Assembly: GCA_018417955.1 (NCBI GenBank)
Contig: JACTVC010000025.1
Location: forward strand, 558,001-622,000
DNA: 64,000 bases
Source of the DNA: Laccaria trichodermophora
Lineage: Eukaryota; Basidiomycota; Agaricomycetes; Agaricales; Hydnangiaceae
Direction of reading: 5' to 3'
Every line of letters begins with the position of its first letter. Position 1 is the first letter of the stretch. The position numbers were made by a program, and so were the translations under genes. Below the pieces are notes generated by a model, which worked only from the letters and a program-made list of their open reading frames with translations, had not been told where the DNA came from and did not search any database. This document shows positions 47,684 to 60,300 of the stretch, in pieces.

Positions 47684-49195
47684 CAGTGCCCCACCTATTC
47701 CTGCATGAATCCTGCAGGAATTCAGTCATTCCTGTGGAATTCCAGAGGAATCCAGAGGAATTCCACAGGATTCCACAGGAATCCAGTGGAATTACACTGG
47801 AATCCTCTGAACTCATGTAGATTTACCAGTACATGTCCTGATCAGCTAAAGTCATGTGACCTAATAACCAACTTAATACTCAGAATAAATTTGAAGTCAT
47901 TATAATGTATTTAAAATGACATAAAACATATTTTATTATATACTACTATACAATCTATATTTAAGGAAGGAGAGGTACAAGGAAAGGGGGTGGGGACAAG
48001 GGGAGCAGGCTACGGAGAAGGAAAGGGGTAGGGAGGGGTGGAGAGTAATGGAGGGAGTGGTGGATAGGGAGGGAGTGATAGAGAGGGGAGGGAGTGATAG
48101 AGAGGGGAGGAAGTGGTGGAGAGGGGGTGATGGAGAAGGGAGGGAGGGGAAGGGGGTGATGGAGAGGGGAGGGAGGGGAAGGGGTGATGGGGAGGGGAAG
48201 GAGGGGAGTGAGGGAGGGGGAGGGGAGGTGTAGTGTACATGGTTGTAGAAATGTTGGCGTGAATACGTCGTCGCGTCGTCGTCGTCGTCCGTAGCATCGT
48301 TGTGTGGGTGCTGGGTATTGTAGACGTGTTGGCGTCGACGTCGACACGTCGTCGTTGGCGTAGACGTGTTGGCGTGGACACGTCGTCGTGGGCGTTGGCG
48401 TGGACACGTCGTCGTGGGCGTCGTCGTTGGCGTGGACACGTCGTTCCGTCGTCGTCGTCCGTCGTCGTCATCCGTCGTCGTCGTCTGTGGTTGTTTTATG
48501 GGCGCTCGGCGTCGTTTTGTGTCCGTTGGACGTCGTTTTGTGTCCGTTGGGCGTCGTTTTGTGTCCGCTGGGCGTCGTTTCTTGTCTTTTGATGGGCGCT
48601 GGGTATTTTTGGTGGGCGCGGGTGGTTTTCGGTGGGCGCTGGGACGTTTTCGTGGGCGGCGTGTGGGTTTCGTGGGCACCGGGGCGTTTTCGTGGGTGCT
48701 ACGGCCGTTTCGTGGACGCTGGGGAGTTTTCGGGGGCGGGGTGTGACGTGTCGTGGTCATGGGTGATAGAAAAGTGACGTGGGTGGTGGTGGCTAGGGGT
48801 GACGGTGATGTCGTGGCGTTGACGGCGGTGACGAGCATGGTGGTAGTGGTGGAAGAAGAGGGTGGCCGTGTTTGGTGAGCAGTGTTTGCCAAACAAGCCT
48901 TATTTGTTATCCATTGAAAATAAATAAACTATAATACATAACAAAACAATAAAATAACCTGATTACAGTTCCTGCACATTCCGGGGAATGCTATTCCTGC
49001 CCATTCCGGGGAAGACCATTCCGGGGACCATTCCGGTGTAAATTCCGGAATGATCAGATTCCACCGGAATGAGAAAACACAGGAATGACAAATTTAGCAG
49101 TGCTTACTGCTAAATTTCATTCCACCAGAATCCACAGGAATCCACCGGAATTCCACCGGAATGACCGGAATCCTGCAGGAATAGGGGGGGCACTG
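47684..49195. mobile_element. Non-autonomous element with CAGTGCCCC termini (1,512 bp)
   Basis: Left end CAGTGCCCCACCTATTCCTG and inverted right end CAGTGCCCCCCCTATTCCTG, both continuing into GGAATTCC-type repeats for over 100 bp. The interior contains an A/G-rich tract (48050-48230) and a GTCGTC-rich stretch (48250-48760). No clear target duplication. It truncates the gene that begins at 49198. Confidence 0.7.
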
Positions 49196-49197
49196 AT

Positions 49198-51617
49198 AAG
49201 ACCTCCCCCAAGACATTGTTGATTCTTGGACAAGGCTGGACGTCGATTTGCTCCATGTCACCCGAAGACTCCTTGGAGCTTACCAAATTGCAGCAATCAC
49301 TCCATATTCTCCTCGGGCCAAGGGTTATCGGGGGTCTTTCAAACAACCCCATTCTATCAAAAAAGCTGCAATGCTTTCCTGAGATTGGTATTTTGTTTGG
49401 ATGGGTTTACTATCCTATGGGGTGGCTCGAGCAGAGTTCTCGCTAGAGGCACAGAAAGATTATCGACAGCGATGCGAAGACCAAGGAAAAGATGCCATTC
49501 TTGGAGTACCTGACTGGCGATCATTTTTGAAAGAGCAAAGCCTTGATTACCCAAATGAAATTTGCTTTGATTCTACCTGGGTGGATGCCATCTCCGCTTC
49601 CACTGTTTGCGACTTCTCAATCAATAATCCTCGGGCAGGGATTTTTCTTAAGCTACCCAATCAGGGACCTTCTGACTATCAGCCTTCGATTTGGTGGTTC
49701 TGTCAGAGAGGTATACCTGTCTGGTATAGATGGGGTCCTGAAGAACATGAATTAGCCAAGCAAAATGATTTCTATCGAGGTCTGGCACCGTTAACAGACA
49801 ATCCGGGTGTCCCATCCTTGTTCACCGACTCGCAACATGCCATTACGCTCGTTCCTGGGACCGCTTCACCTGTGAGATCGTCTGGTTCAAAGTCATGGCA
49901 GCAGTATTTTGCAGACCTCGAAAAGGAAAATCTTGAACGAGCAAAGGTGGAGTCTGCTAGAGATCGTGAGAGACGACTGAACCGCGAGCACCAACCACCA
50001 ACCCGGAGTGCCAGGGTGATTGAGTGGGTTGAGCCTATAAATGGCGGAAACCAACTCATTCCAGAGGAAAAAACAGTGGCAGAGCGCGTCGACATTCTGG
50101 AGATGTACGAAGACAAGTACAAATGCTATGATTCATTCAATAATACATGGCATATCTGTGAAGAGTTTGGAGCCGGCCAATCAGAAACGTGGCAGGAGTC
50201 AGAGGACTATCGAATGTTCCTTGGGGACTACACCAATGAGGAGAGAGAGGAAATCGAACACATGGGGTTAGGCGATGAACCCCCTCCCATCTTGAATACC
50301 CTTTGTGCCCCCACGCCACCCACAAATCCTGAACCATATGTTGCGACAGATTTTCCTTCTGACCATTTTCAAGCTGTCAACAACCTGCGTCAGACATCTC
50401 TGCTGGAGCTGTTGCAAATTGGCATCTGCGAGACATTGCATGAGCACTATGGATTGATTCCTCCAGTCCCAATTCCACAATCGCATCCTGAATTCTCTGA
50501 GAAGGATGGACAACGCTTTGGCTGCTGGCTTGGTTTGGACACCGATGACAAGCCAGAATTGCGCCGAAAATTTGAGGCGTCTGATATAGCTTGGCTGTCT
50601 TTGCAATTTGTTAAACTATTGATAGCTGGCAAACATCTGTCGAGTGATTACTGGGATCTTTCGCCAAGTAACCGCAAGTCATTGGTGTTTTCCAAACGAC
50701 TGAAGTCGGTGTCATTATCCTTTTTCGAGAAGATTCAAGCCAACCACCGTTGGATCTTTGTTTTTGACTTCAAGAGTGAGGTGACCGTGCCTTGGAAGCT
50801 CGTGGTGACTACTGCTGCTGACGTACTTCTGGTCTGTAGACTTGATCCATGTTACAGGGAGGCTGATATTGCCCGTTTTTTGATCGAGTGTGGGGCACCT
50901 TTCCGTACCCTGGTGTGGAAAAGTATGATGCCTAAGCCCCCCCCAAGTATGCCCGTCATCTATCAGCTCCCTTCTCGCGGCCCCAATTATGTTTTCAGTA
51001 AGTGCAACTTTGATAGCTACATTCACCTCCGAGAAATTCTGGTCCGTCAACCATGCATCCGTGCAGCTCTGCTTCGAGGGGGGATGCCATGGCGGTTAGT
51101 CATCAGCTTTATGCATCCTGACAAGGTATTGGGTGGTCCTGTGGGTGGTGGTCCCATGCGAGAAGTTCATCACCCTTCTGGTGAGATGCTTGTCGACGAT
51201 GACCTCACAGATTTGGAACTGGATTTGTTGTGCAGGACATACATCTGTGACACAGGTATGTAATCGTGCATTGAGTGGATCAGCCACTGAAAACTCTTCT
51301 CCTTTACAGGGGAAGGTCCCGTCATAGCATACAAATCTTGGTTCCCACCAGCTTTTTTGTTTGAAAAGAAAGACTGCGCGGAGAACTATGGCCGGTGGAC
51401 TGATTATCGGGAAGCCAGATATAGGCGTTGTTTGTTGGATATTGAGCAACATGGGGCTCAACCAGAGCCTGTGTCAAGATGGCGGGACCAGTTAAGAGGT
51501 TTAAAAGAGACGCGCTTGCTCAATCAAAACGTGGAGAAGCTGGCGCTCAAGTTCTTGAACGAACACCGTCCTGACATGGCACACCTCACTTGTGAATGGA
51601 TTTCAAAAGAGAGATGA
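49198..51617 (+). pseudogene. Transposon-associated hypothetical protein, 5'-truncated, one TGA
   Basis: The frame is open from the element boundary (DLPQDIVDSWTRLDVDLLH) through KGYRGSFKQPHSIKKAAMLS, TGA at 49380-49382 (CGA to TGA), then DWYFVWMGLLSYGVA and on to 51255. Intron 51256-51309 leads to the last exon, ending TCEWISKER at 51617. Recognisable conserved words are NEICFDSTW, GIPVWYRW, LVCRLDPCYREADIARFL and GGMPWRLVISF. I know this type only as an Agaricomycete hypothetical protein found near DNA transposons. About 800 residues remain, with no enzymatic motif identified. Confidence 0.6.
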
Positions 51618-52040
51618 CACTTAATAGGGATTACTGTATTCTCCATCGATCGCTCAATCGATTTGTTTTCTTGGACTTTATCTTTGTTGATTTCAAGGTA
51701 GTCTAGATCACGTGCAGGCAGTCAACTCAATCGATTGTTACAATATTAATTGTTGCTCGTTTCCGAAATCGAAGTTCAAATGCAAAAGGTGTGTGAGATG
51801 AAAACTGTTCGATTGCATACTCACATGGGTTGCAAAGCGTCCCTCAATGCATTCAGCTCATGCTAGTTCCCGGAGGTCTGCCTGTCCCAAAGATTGCATT
51901 TGCAAGTGCCGTTCGCACTGTACCATCTACAATTTATCAACAGGAGTTTATGAAGGGGGGGGTAACTGGTTGAGTCGTAGTACTCGTGATCAACATAGTT
52001 GAGATGATCGGAGGCTAGAGAGAGCTGGTCTCACCACTGA
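51618..52040. other. Intergenic, nothing supported
   Basis: No coding region or repeat stands out. A run of eight G residues occurs near 51955. Confidence 0.4.
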
Positions 52041-52494
52041 TGTTGATGCTCAACATGTTTCTACCCCTGGCCAACAGATTTCAAATGGGATCCAGCTAAT
52101 CAGAGAGGAGCTGGATCTTCATTGCCAGCTCCCCGTCTCTAGCCCTCTGACTCCATTCACTTTCGCCAATGATCCCCTCACTCACGGAGACTATATCTTT
52201 CCAGCTGAAGCAGATATATTACGACCCAACTCAGGTGTACATGCACTTAGGCCTGAGTGCTATGCCAACAGCACTTTCCTCGAGACAGAACTTCGCTTTT
52301 GTGAGCTTCTCGCCAGGCTAACCAACATGGAATCCACAGAGGAGACAGATATGCTCACTGATCATCTACATGATGAACTGTGGCGAATGCATTGAGAGAA
52401 AGAGCTTCAATGGGTTCAACAGTGGTCGCCCCTTGTGAATGACAAAGTTGTCGTCAACACAGGTGAGAACTTTCACGATTCGAAGGTCAATCTG
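52041..52494 (+). pseudogene. Transposon-associated hypothetical protein fragment
   Basis: Plus-strand frame: DVDAQHVSTPGQQISNG, then SPLTPFTFANDPLTHGDY, then ECYANSTFLETELRFCELL and TDMLTDHLHDELWRMH. TGA at 52393-52395 (CGA to TGA) is followed by EKELQWVQQWSPLVNDKVVV. It appears to continue NFHDSKVNLPP up to the inverted KDZ copy at 52495, so it was probably the insertion target. Family function unknown. Confidence 0.5.
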
Positions 52495-55339
52495 CCACCC
52501 TTGGCTGTAAGACTTTGCCATGAAAATTGGATTAATCTACCAGAGCACTTGCCATCTGGACCAGAATAATCCACTGGTCATATGGCATCTTTTTGTGGAT
52601 TTACCCAGGACACCCAAAGAGGCAGGCATCCCAGGGTACCACAAAATACCTGTATTTGCAGCTATTTATTCCTAAGCCTTCTGCTATATTTCTGTACACC
52701 TTTTAGCTGTATTTACATTTGCTTTCTTTCGATGGTACTGCACATATTTGGTCAAAACAATATGGATTCCGCTAGAAATCCTCCTCCTCCTCCAGCATTG
52801 CTTCTAGCGTGGGGTCTACCCCTGGTCCAGGGCCCTCACCACTGTCCTCCCGATTCACCAAGGGAGACAGAGGGTCATCCCACAGGCGCGTAAAGCGCTC
52901 ATAGAGGGCTTTTTCCATCGTGGCCTGTCGTCTCGCGTATGCACGCACTCCCTCTGCTTCTGCCCTATCCAAACCCTCCCAGGGTTCCTCACGTGCTTGC
53001 CACCAGGCTGCTCTCTTCTCCAGGGTCTTACGTACCCGTCTCATCTCTTCCTTTAGCAATAGCACCTCCTCCAACCATCGCAGATGGCGCACCCGGCTCT
53101 TTGCCCATTCAATCCGCAGGGCTATGAAAAGATGAAAAATCAGCCCTGCACAATTTGAAAAAGAAGGGACGACTTACCATCATTCAAAACATCATCCCCA
53201 CCATCTCCCATCGCCCCCGCAACCCTCCAGATCCACGATATCTTCCGTTTCCCTTCACCTAGCCCCAGTTGATCGATCTTCTTCTGTTTCTTTGACTTTG
53301 CCTTTCCGTCCTGCCCAATATTGTCATTTGGGTCCTCAATGCAGAGCTCCGTGCCATCAGGTGTCGTGAGATCGCCACGGCGCAGCTCACGGAGCTCTGG
53401 CTCCCGATCTCCCAGACCCTGCAGCGCCAATAAAGCCGCTCGTGTGGCGTTGTACTTGGCCACAGCTGCCAGGCACTTATCTTCCACGCGTCGGATACTG
53501 TCAACGGATCGAGTGTTGGGAGCCTGTCCGCAGATATTTCGATTGCGAAAGCCAATCATGGACAACCGAGCACGTTGCAGAGAACGGACTTTTTCGAGAG
53601 TGTCGTTACACTGTGCCCGTCGCAGCTTGAGCTCGATTCCTGCCAGTTTGGGGTGACATCCGTGCTCCCGATGGTTTGGAGGAAGGTTCGACGGCAGCCA
53701 CAGGATCTGACTCTCTACTTCCACCCTTGGGCGTGTCGCTTCAGGAATCTGCCGGCGAGATTCCTCTTCCAATTCAATCATGAGGGCGGCTGAAGGTATG
53801 TATGATGACTGGACTTCACGAAAATGTTTCAATTGGCGGTGGAGTAAAAGGCGACGCTTCTGTATCATAGTTTCTTCTTGCGCTGTAAGCGATGGCTTCT
53901 GTGCGTCCCAATCAACTCGTCGTCTAAAATTAGACTTAGTAAGATTTGAGACAAGAACTGGTAACTCACTGTGTCTCCTCAATCAATAGTGCCATGGTCA
54001 TGAAGGCGGTGGGGCCGGTATCGTGAATTTGCGGTACTCCCTTCTTGAGTTCTTCAGCCTCCTCCTCCAATAGCGCATGCTTTACTGCGTCTTCAGAGTC
54101 GTCTGAGTCCAAAAGTCAAATTACATCAAAGAGAAAAAAGTGAATGCACGTACGTGTCGTTAATGTTACGTACGGGTTGGGTTTTGACGCGTCCTTCTCC
54201 CAGGCAGTTATCATCGTTGTCCATTCCTGTTCAAATTTCGCGTCAGGCAGTGATGCAGTAAACTCCTCGTAAATAACACGCTGCCGTTTTGATTCTGCGG
54301 TAGCTAGACGAAGGCGCGAATGAAGAGTATTTCCTATTCAAAGTAAATGTTAGGATACGTGCCAATAGACTGATTTGATAGAGGAAACTTACCTAGCGCC
54401 ACCTTTTTTCGCCAGTTGTAATGTCCAAAATGGTCGTCCAGGGTATCGTGGCGTGAACCTGGTCCCATTTCCTTGGTGCTGTTGGCAACGCGGTTCATCT
54501 CCAACCAGCTTTGCTCGATTCCCTCGCTGTCCATTCGGCCCACCCCTGGTTTCAGGTTCAAGGAATGTGGCGCCTGGCAGGGCAGCTTATGTGCCGGACA
54601 GTGACACTTTGGAATCCCCCAGTCCGTGGCCACAGAACTTGACAGCTTGAGTTCCTGAGGCAAGTCCTTCATTCTTTTCTCGAACCCCAGCTTATACTGA
54701 CATGCTATGTCATAAGATATAAATACGTTCAGAAGGTGGCAAGGTGCCAGCGCCGAGAGCAATATGAAGTCCATATTACAATATCTACGGTGAAAGGGTT
54801 AGTCTGTGTTTTCCATAAGAACGGAAAAATGATTTACCTTTCGCCTTTTTGGAGATCACCAACACCGCCGGCTCTAACCATCTCATGACGTGCACATATG
54901 CACATCCCCACACCTGTCGATCGCAATCCGGTGGAGAACTTAGAATCCGCATGCGCCATGGTCTTGAATCCACTGCAATGGCTGATCTAAAAAAAGGTGA
55001 GTGGTCGAAAAAAACTATGCCATGAAGACTTACGTCCTTCTGGGAAGCGTACTTGAGAATGTGCCGGCGGTAAGGCTCATCAGGCAGGAAGTATGCAAGC
55101 CCCATATGGAGTCCAGGGTCCTTAGCGAGTGACGACCTTATAAGATTTTTCAAGCGAAAGTTCGCGTCCATGGCCACGATGAGGGTCACTAAAAATCTAA
55201 CCAAATGGTTACGCATTGTTCACGGGGTGATGAAACAAGACTTACTTCATTTCCGGTGCCACATTCTTCCAATCATCAGGCAGGTTGGTTCCGGGGATCG
55301 GACAGGCTGGGCATTCGATGCAGAGATCGCCAGCCTTGG
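52495..55339 (-). mobile_element. KDZ element copy B, truncated
   Basis: Inverted duplicate of 880-3724. The transposase-upstream end stops at CCAAGG (55339), where satellite-like sequence begins. The 3' tail and candidate terminus CCCTTGGCTGTAAGAC (52498 onward) are present. Confidence 0.85.
52772..55339 (-). pseudogene. KDZ transposase (CxC2-type), copy B, N-terminus lost
   Basis: Same exon structure as copy A: 55339-55246 (partial), 55196-55034, 54986-54838, 54784-54393, 54333-54154, 54102-53970, 53923-53178 and 53121-52772. Catalytic blocks MDANFRL, SYDIACQY and EGIEQSW are intact and no stops are seen. The cysteine cluster and first exons are missing, so a normal protein cannot be made. 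It differs from copy A by few substitutions, for example R for W in LRRAQC and T for A in NATRAA, mostly at CpG. Confidence 0.85.
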
Positions 55340-55449
55340 CACTTCAGTCACCCATTTTTGGGTACCTATGAGGTTATCCAATTCTTTGAATTAGGGAACC
55401 TTAGTGGTACCCCATTCCAGAGTGGTATGACCCTCATACCAATTCCATC

Positions 55450-55605
55450 ATACCATGGTATGGATGCTACATACCATTCCACCTCATACCATACCATACC
55501 ATACTATTCCATACCATTCCATACCATTCCATACCATTCCATACCATTCCATACCATTCCATTCCATACCATACCATACCATTCCATTCCATACCATACC
55601 ATCAT
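55450..55605. repeat. ATACC/ATTCC pentanucleotide array
   Basis: About 30 repeats of CATAC and CATTC words (CCATACCATTCCATACC). Related words recur in the 43-bp array at 56600-57180. Confidence 0.9.
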
Positions 55606-56103
55606 TCCAATGCTGTCACAGGGTGTCTGGGGTCCTTTTTTCAAAATATGAAAAATATTTCTGCTGGCTGCAATACTGGTCCATTGGGCTCCATTTTTTG
55701 TGGGCTGGTTCTTCCCATTTCTTCTGAAATTTTCAGCTACAAATGGAGACCATAGGTTGAACTGGATCCAAACAATCAGCTTCATTAGGCTTTACCCAGG
55801 TTTTAGCCATCCTTGTGATGGATTATCCCAGGTTTTAGCCATCCACTCTAAACCTGAAATAATCCATCACAAGCCACTTGAAATCTTATATCTTTACAGA
55901 CAAATTAATTTCAGTCAACAATAATGCCAGACTTCATTGGTTGCCAAGGGATCAACTTTAGCCAAAATTGCCACTCTAGGCAAGCTCATTAATGAATGTC
56001 TTTCTCTGTGATCAATTTTTTCAACAGGGTGACATTGATGATGATAATTTCACTATGATGATAATGTCACTGACCACTTGCTGACTGGACTTATACTCAT
56101 GTT

Positions 56104-56371
56104 GGAGAACAATGTAAATAATCACATGCAGATTGAATGGACAGCCATCTAGTCATTTCTCAATCAACATGTGCATATGCAGTTATACAACAATTGCACA
56201 ATCAACAAAGGAGGGATGTTGGAGACCCCCCACAGTTTGGAGAACAATGAAAATAATCACATGCAGATTGAACAGACAGCCATCCAGTTATTTCTCAATC
56301 AACATGTGCATATGTGATCATACAACAATCGCACAATCAATGATGGATGGCTGTTGGAGACCCCCCACAGT
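56104..56371. repeat. 135-bp tandem duplication
   Basis: Two copies starting TTGGAGAACAATG at 56102 and 56237. They share ATAATCACATGCAGATTGAA, TTTCTCAATCAACATGTGC and TTGGAGACCCCCCACAG. Confidence 0.8.
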
Positions 56372-56599
56372 TCTTTCACTCTTTGGTTTATGTGGATGTC
56401 CTCCAACAGCAATTAACTCTTTAACTTACTCAACTCTATTGTATTGTGTTGTCCTTTTCCCTTGTTCCTTTTTGAGTATGTGCTTACTACTACCTACCTA
56501 CCAGCTCTATGATTTACCACCTATTGGCCATTCATCCAACATGCATATATAGAAGAAACCACTTCGCAATTGACTTTCAAATACTATAGGAATATAACA

Positions 56600-57240
56600 T
56601 AGAGATGGAATGATACCATACCATACTGTTGGAATAATACCATAGAGATGGAATCATACCATGCCATACCATTGGAATGATACCATACTGATGGAATTAT
56701 TCCATACCATTCCATTCCAACAATACCATGGAGATGGAATCATACCATGCCATACCATTGGAATAATACCATAGAGATGGAATCATACCATACCATACCA
56801 TTGGAACAATACCATAGAGATGGAATCATACCATGCCATGCCATTGGAATCATACCATACTGATGGAATCATTCCATACCATTCCATTCCAATAATACCA
56901 TAGAGATGGAATTATACCATACCATACCATTGGAACAATACCATAGAGATGGAATCATACCATGCCATACCATTGGAACAATACCATAGAGATGGAATCA
57001 TACCATGCCATACCATTGGAACAATACCATAGAGATGGAATCATACCATGCCATACTGTTGGAATAATCCCATAGAGATGGAATCATACCATACCAGACC
57101 ATTGCAATAATACCATAGAGATGGGATCATACCATACATCATACCATACCATGGAAATGGAATATGGAATCATACCATCATACCATACCAAACGAAAGGA
57201 ACCATACCACACCAAACATCATACCATTCAAAACTTTCAA
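56600..57240. repeat. 43-bp satellite-like array
   Basis: About a dozen imperfect units of 43 bp with CCATAGAGATGGAATCATAC and CATGCCATACCATTGGAA. It lies just downstream of the 3' end of the CxC1-type KDZ gene. Confidence 0.85.
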
Positions 57241-57389
57241 TATACCTCTACCATAACATTTTCAATCTTGTATGTCACATAGAACACTTACCTTACCACC
57301 CTCTCCATCACCCTACTCTGCCATAAAAGTCCAAAGTCTTAGTATTACAAGCTTTTGATCCAATACCATCACAACTCTTCTATCTCATG

Positions 57390-60300
57390 CTACTTTTGCC
57401 TTGGCTGTTTGCGTGAGGCTGTAGCTTCAAAGACACTTTCTTCACCATCTTCCACATCCTCCCACAAGTTATCCAAATCCCATCTCCCAAATGACAACCC
57501 ATTATCCGCTGCTCTGTATGCATCTGATGCTGCCAAGACTTCTGTTTCTTCAATAACATTGTTATTGTCCTCTTCTTCAATATCATATGTGCAGTTTAAC
57601 TGCTCATCATCACTTCCCTCATCATCAACATGTTCCTGTGACAATTCTTTCAATGCACTCTCCATTTCTGCTTCACTTGGTCCCCATCCATGCAACATAC
57701 GATATGCACCTGGTATGAGAGACACCTCTTCCCTCCATTGTGCACATAAACTCAGATGTTGCACCTTTCTGATGAGCAACTGGTGTTTGATATCCTCATC
57801 CTCTACAACAATACAACACCTATTAGATTCCACCAAAAAAGCAACATCCAAAAAACTTACCACATATATCAATGGCTGCATTTATTGCTTGCCACTCCTC
57901 CTTAGACCACTCTTGTAAAGCAGTCCGCTCTCTTTTGATTCTAGCAATCTCCTCCATACATCTTTTCACAGTAAGCATTGCTTTGATTCCTTCACGGACT
58001 TTCTCATCTCCAAGCCAACCTGGGATCACCTCACTTTCATGCTCATCCAAGCCTATATCCTGCCAGATGTCATCATCCACATCCAAAGAGAACAGAGTGT
58101 CCCGATTAATTGGGACTGGAGCTATTGCTTTCTGAGGAGCTTTCTTTTCTTCTATCTGCTTTGTCATATCATAGCACATGTCATTGTATTTTTTTGCCAA
58201 TCTAGCAATCGTTGGTTGCTGCCGATTGACCTGTTTCTGCACATGTGAATGCAATTTCGTCTCTATCAAAGTATATATTAGCCAGCCACCACAATTTTAT
58301 CCTAAATAAAAGCTTACCATTGGAAGTTGTATTTCGGTATGCTCTTTCTAATCTCTCCTACTCAAACTTTCGATTGCGCAATCGATCTCTAAGCCTTTGC
58401 TTGAAGGCTCTGGCATTGAGTTTTAACTGAAGAAATTTATTGCCCATCAGATCCTTCAAATTCTGTTGATCCCTCACACCAAGCTTTTTCTTCTTTGTTT
58501 TAATGGTATCCTCTATAGCCTTTTGCTTCTTCACTACAGCCAGACGTGCTGCCAGGACATCCTCCACCAACATATCATCTCCATAGTCACCAGAAATTAG
58601 CTTTTGATCAAGCTCTCCCAACTCACCCACAAATGCATTCCTTGCAGTATACAAAGCCATTATCTCTTTGACAGCATTATTCGCAATATTCTTTGACTGT
58701 CTTGCCAAGGGCTTAGTCTGCACCACAACCTGGTCTTTCCATTCTTTCTCAAGAAGAGGCATTTCTAGACCAAGTTCTTGGAGAATTTCCTCGGCCCCAA
58801 TCTTCTTTTCTAGGCAATGCAGCCATTTACGTTGAAGCCATTTTCCCATCACCTTGAATGACTTTTTCTCTAGGTATTTCACCTGAGTATCAATTGTGAA
58901 CAGATGATGGTAGAACTATTTTAGACAATCATTAATTTTTTTTTCAAGGATGACACATGATGACTTACCCCTGCCACACGCATTGATGGAATTAGTAACT
59001 TTATGGAACTCCAGAAGCGTTCACAGCCCTCTCCATCAGAGAGTCCAAAACCTTCACATTTACGGGGGTGGTAGATTAGTTGGCATGGCCACTAGTGACC
59101 ATATGCATGAAACACTGCCAGTGCAAAAATAATGCGTGCCATAAATTCCTCCAGAAAACCCCATATCTTGCAACTTCTCTCCAACTGACAACCAATATCA
59201 TAGAGTATCCCCACAGTCATTGACAAAGGCAAATTCAAAAAAAGCTCCTTAATCAATGCTAAAGCATAATATTGTTGTTCTCCAGCAGTGGTCATATTCA
59301 CAATCCAGAGCACATGGTCATGACAGCAGAGCATAGCCATAAGCCCTGTGTCTGCAAAGAACTGTGTACTGGCTTTTGTCCTTCTTTCATCTGCAGCCAC
59401 AAATGAGGCCAAGCACCCTTCCAAAGCTGAAACTGGGACTTTCATTCCAGGCTCATAGGAATCTTCTACACCATGACCATCAGAGCCCTCTTTTGTCTTT
59501 TCCTTTGACTTTGATTTTACACGACGAGTAGTCTCAACAAAGGCTTTCATCTCAGCAACATTCTTGTCTGACACAAAGACAGTTTCTGGATGGAGATTTT
59601 CAGGACCCTTTGCCCCACCTTTTGCTGGATTTCTTCTTTTGTGAGTAAAGCAGGCATCAATGCACACAATAACATCCGCACTGACAACATAAAAATGAGA
59701 TGTGAACATAAGAATATAAAATAACACCTACAGAAAGTTGTCATCATGTGGTTTATCTCCACCAAAACAAAGTGGGCAACGCTGCCGTAAATATAGACTT
59801 GGTCTATGAATACCAGATGTAGCATTCATACTATCTTGAACATCAGGAGAACCATCACTAGCCTCAGAACCAACACTAGCCTCATCTGCAGAAGGAGCAG
59901 GACTAGATGTCAGAGGTGGTCCATAACTTTCTTCATCTAATTCCTTAGATTCAGAAGAAAGGTCATCCTGACTCTCCATTCCAGTACGACTCTCATTTAT
60001 GATCCCAGAGATTAATAGCTCTTTTTGAGCAATCAAATTCCCATACCACTGCAGAGCATTTCCAAAGCGACGCCTTATTGCATCTCTACTCTCAAGCTTA
60101 TAGCTACGGGAACCAAGAAATGCCTCTAGAGAGTCACACCATGCAGTAGTATTTGGTGGTGAGCGAACAAAAAGCTCATTCACAAAGTCAAGCATATTTA
60201 GATCCACAGCCAATGTAGGCCAAAGGGGTGAGGCTGGAAACAACCCCATAGCCAAGAGCTGTAGACATGCAGAGCAAGAACAAACTTCCACTGAGATAAG

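Noticed and set aside
47336..48892. Long Thr/Pro/His-rich or Val/Gly-rich open frames on both strands
   Set aside because: They follow GTCGTC, GGGCGTCG and pyrimidine simple repeats with very low codon complexity and no homologue I recognise.
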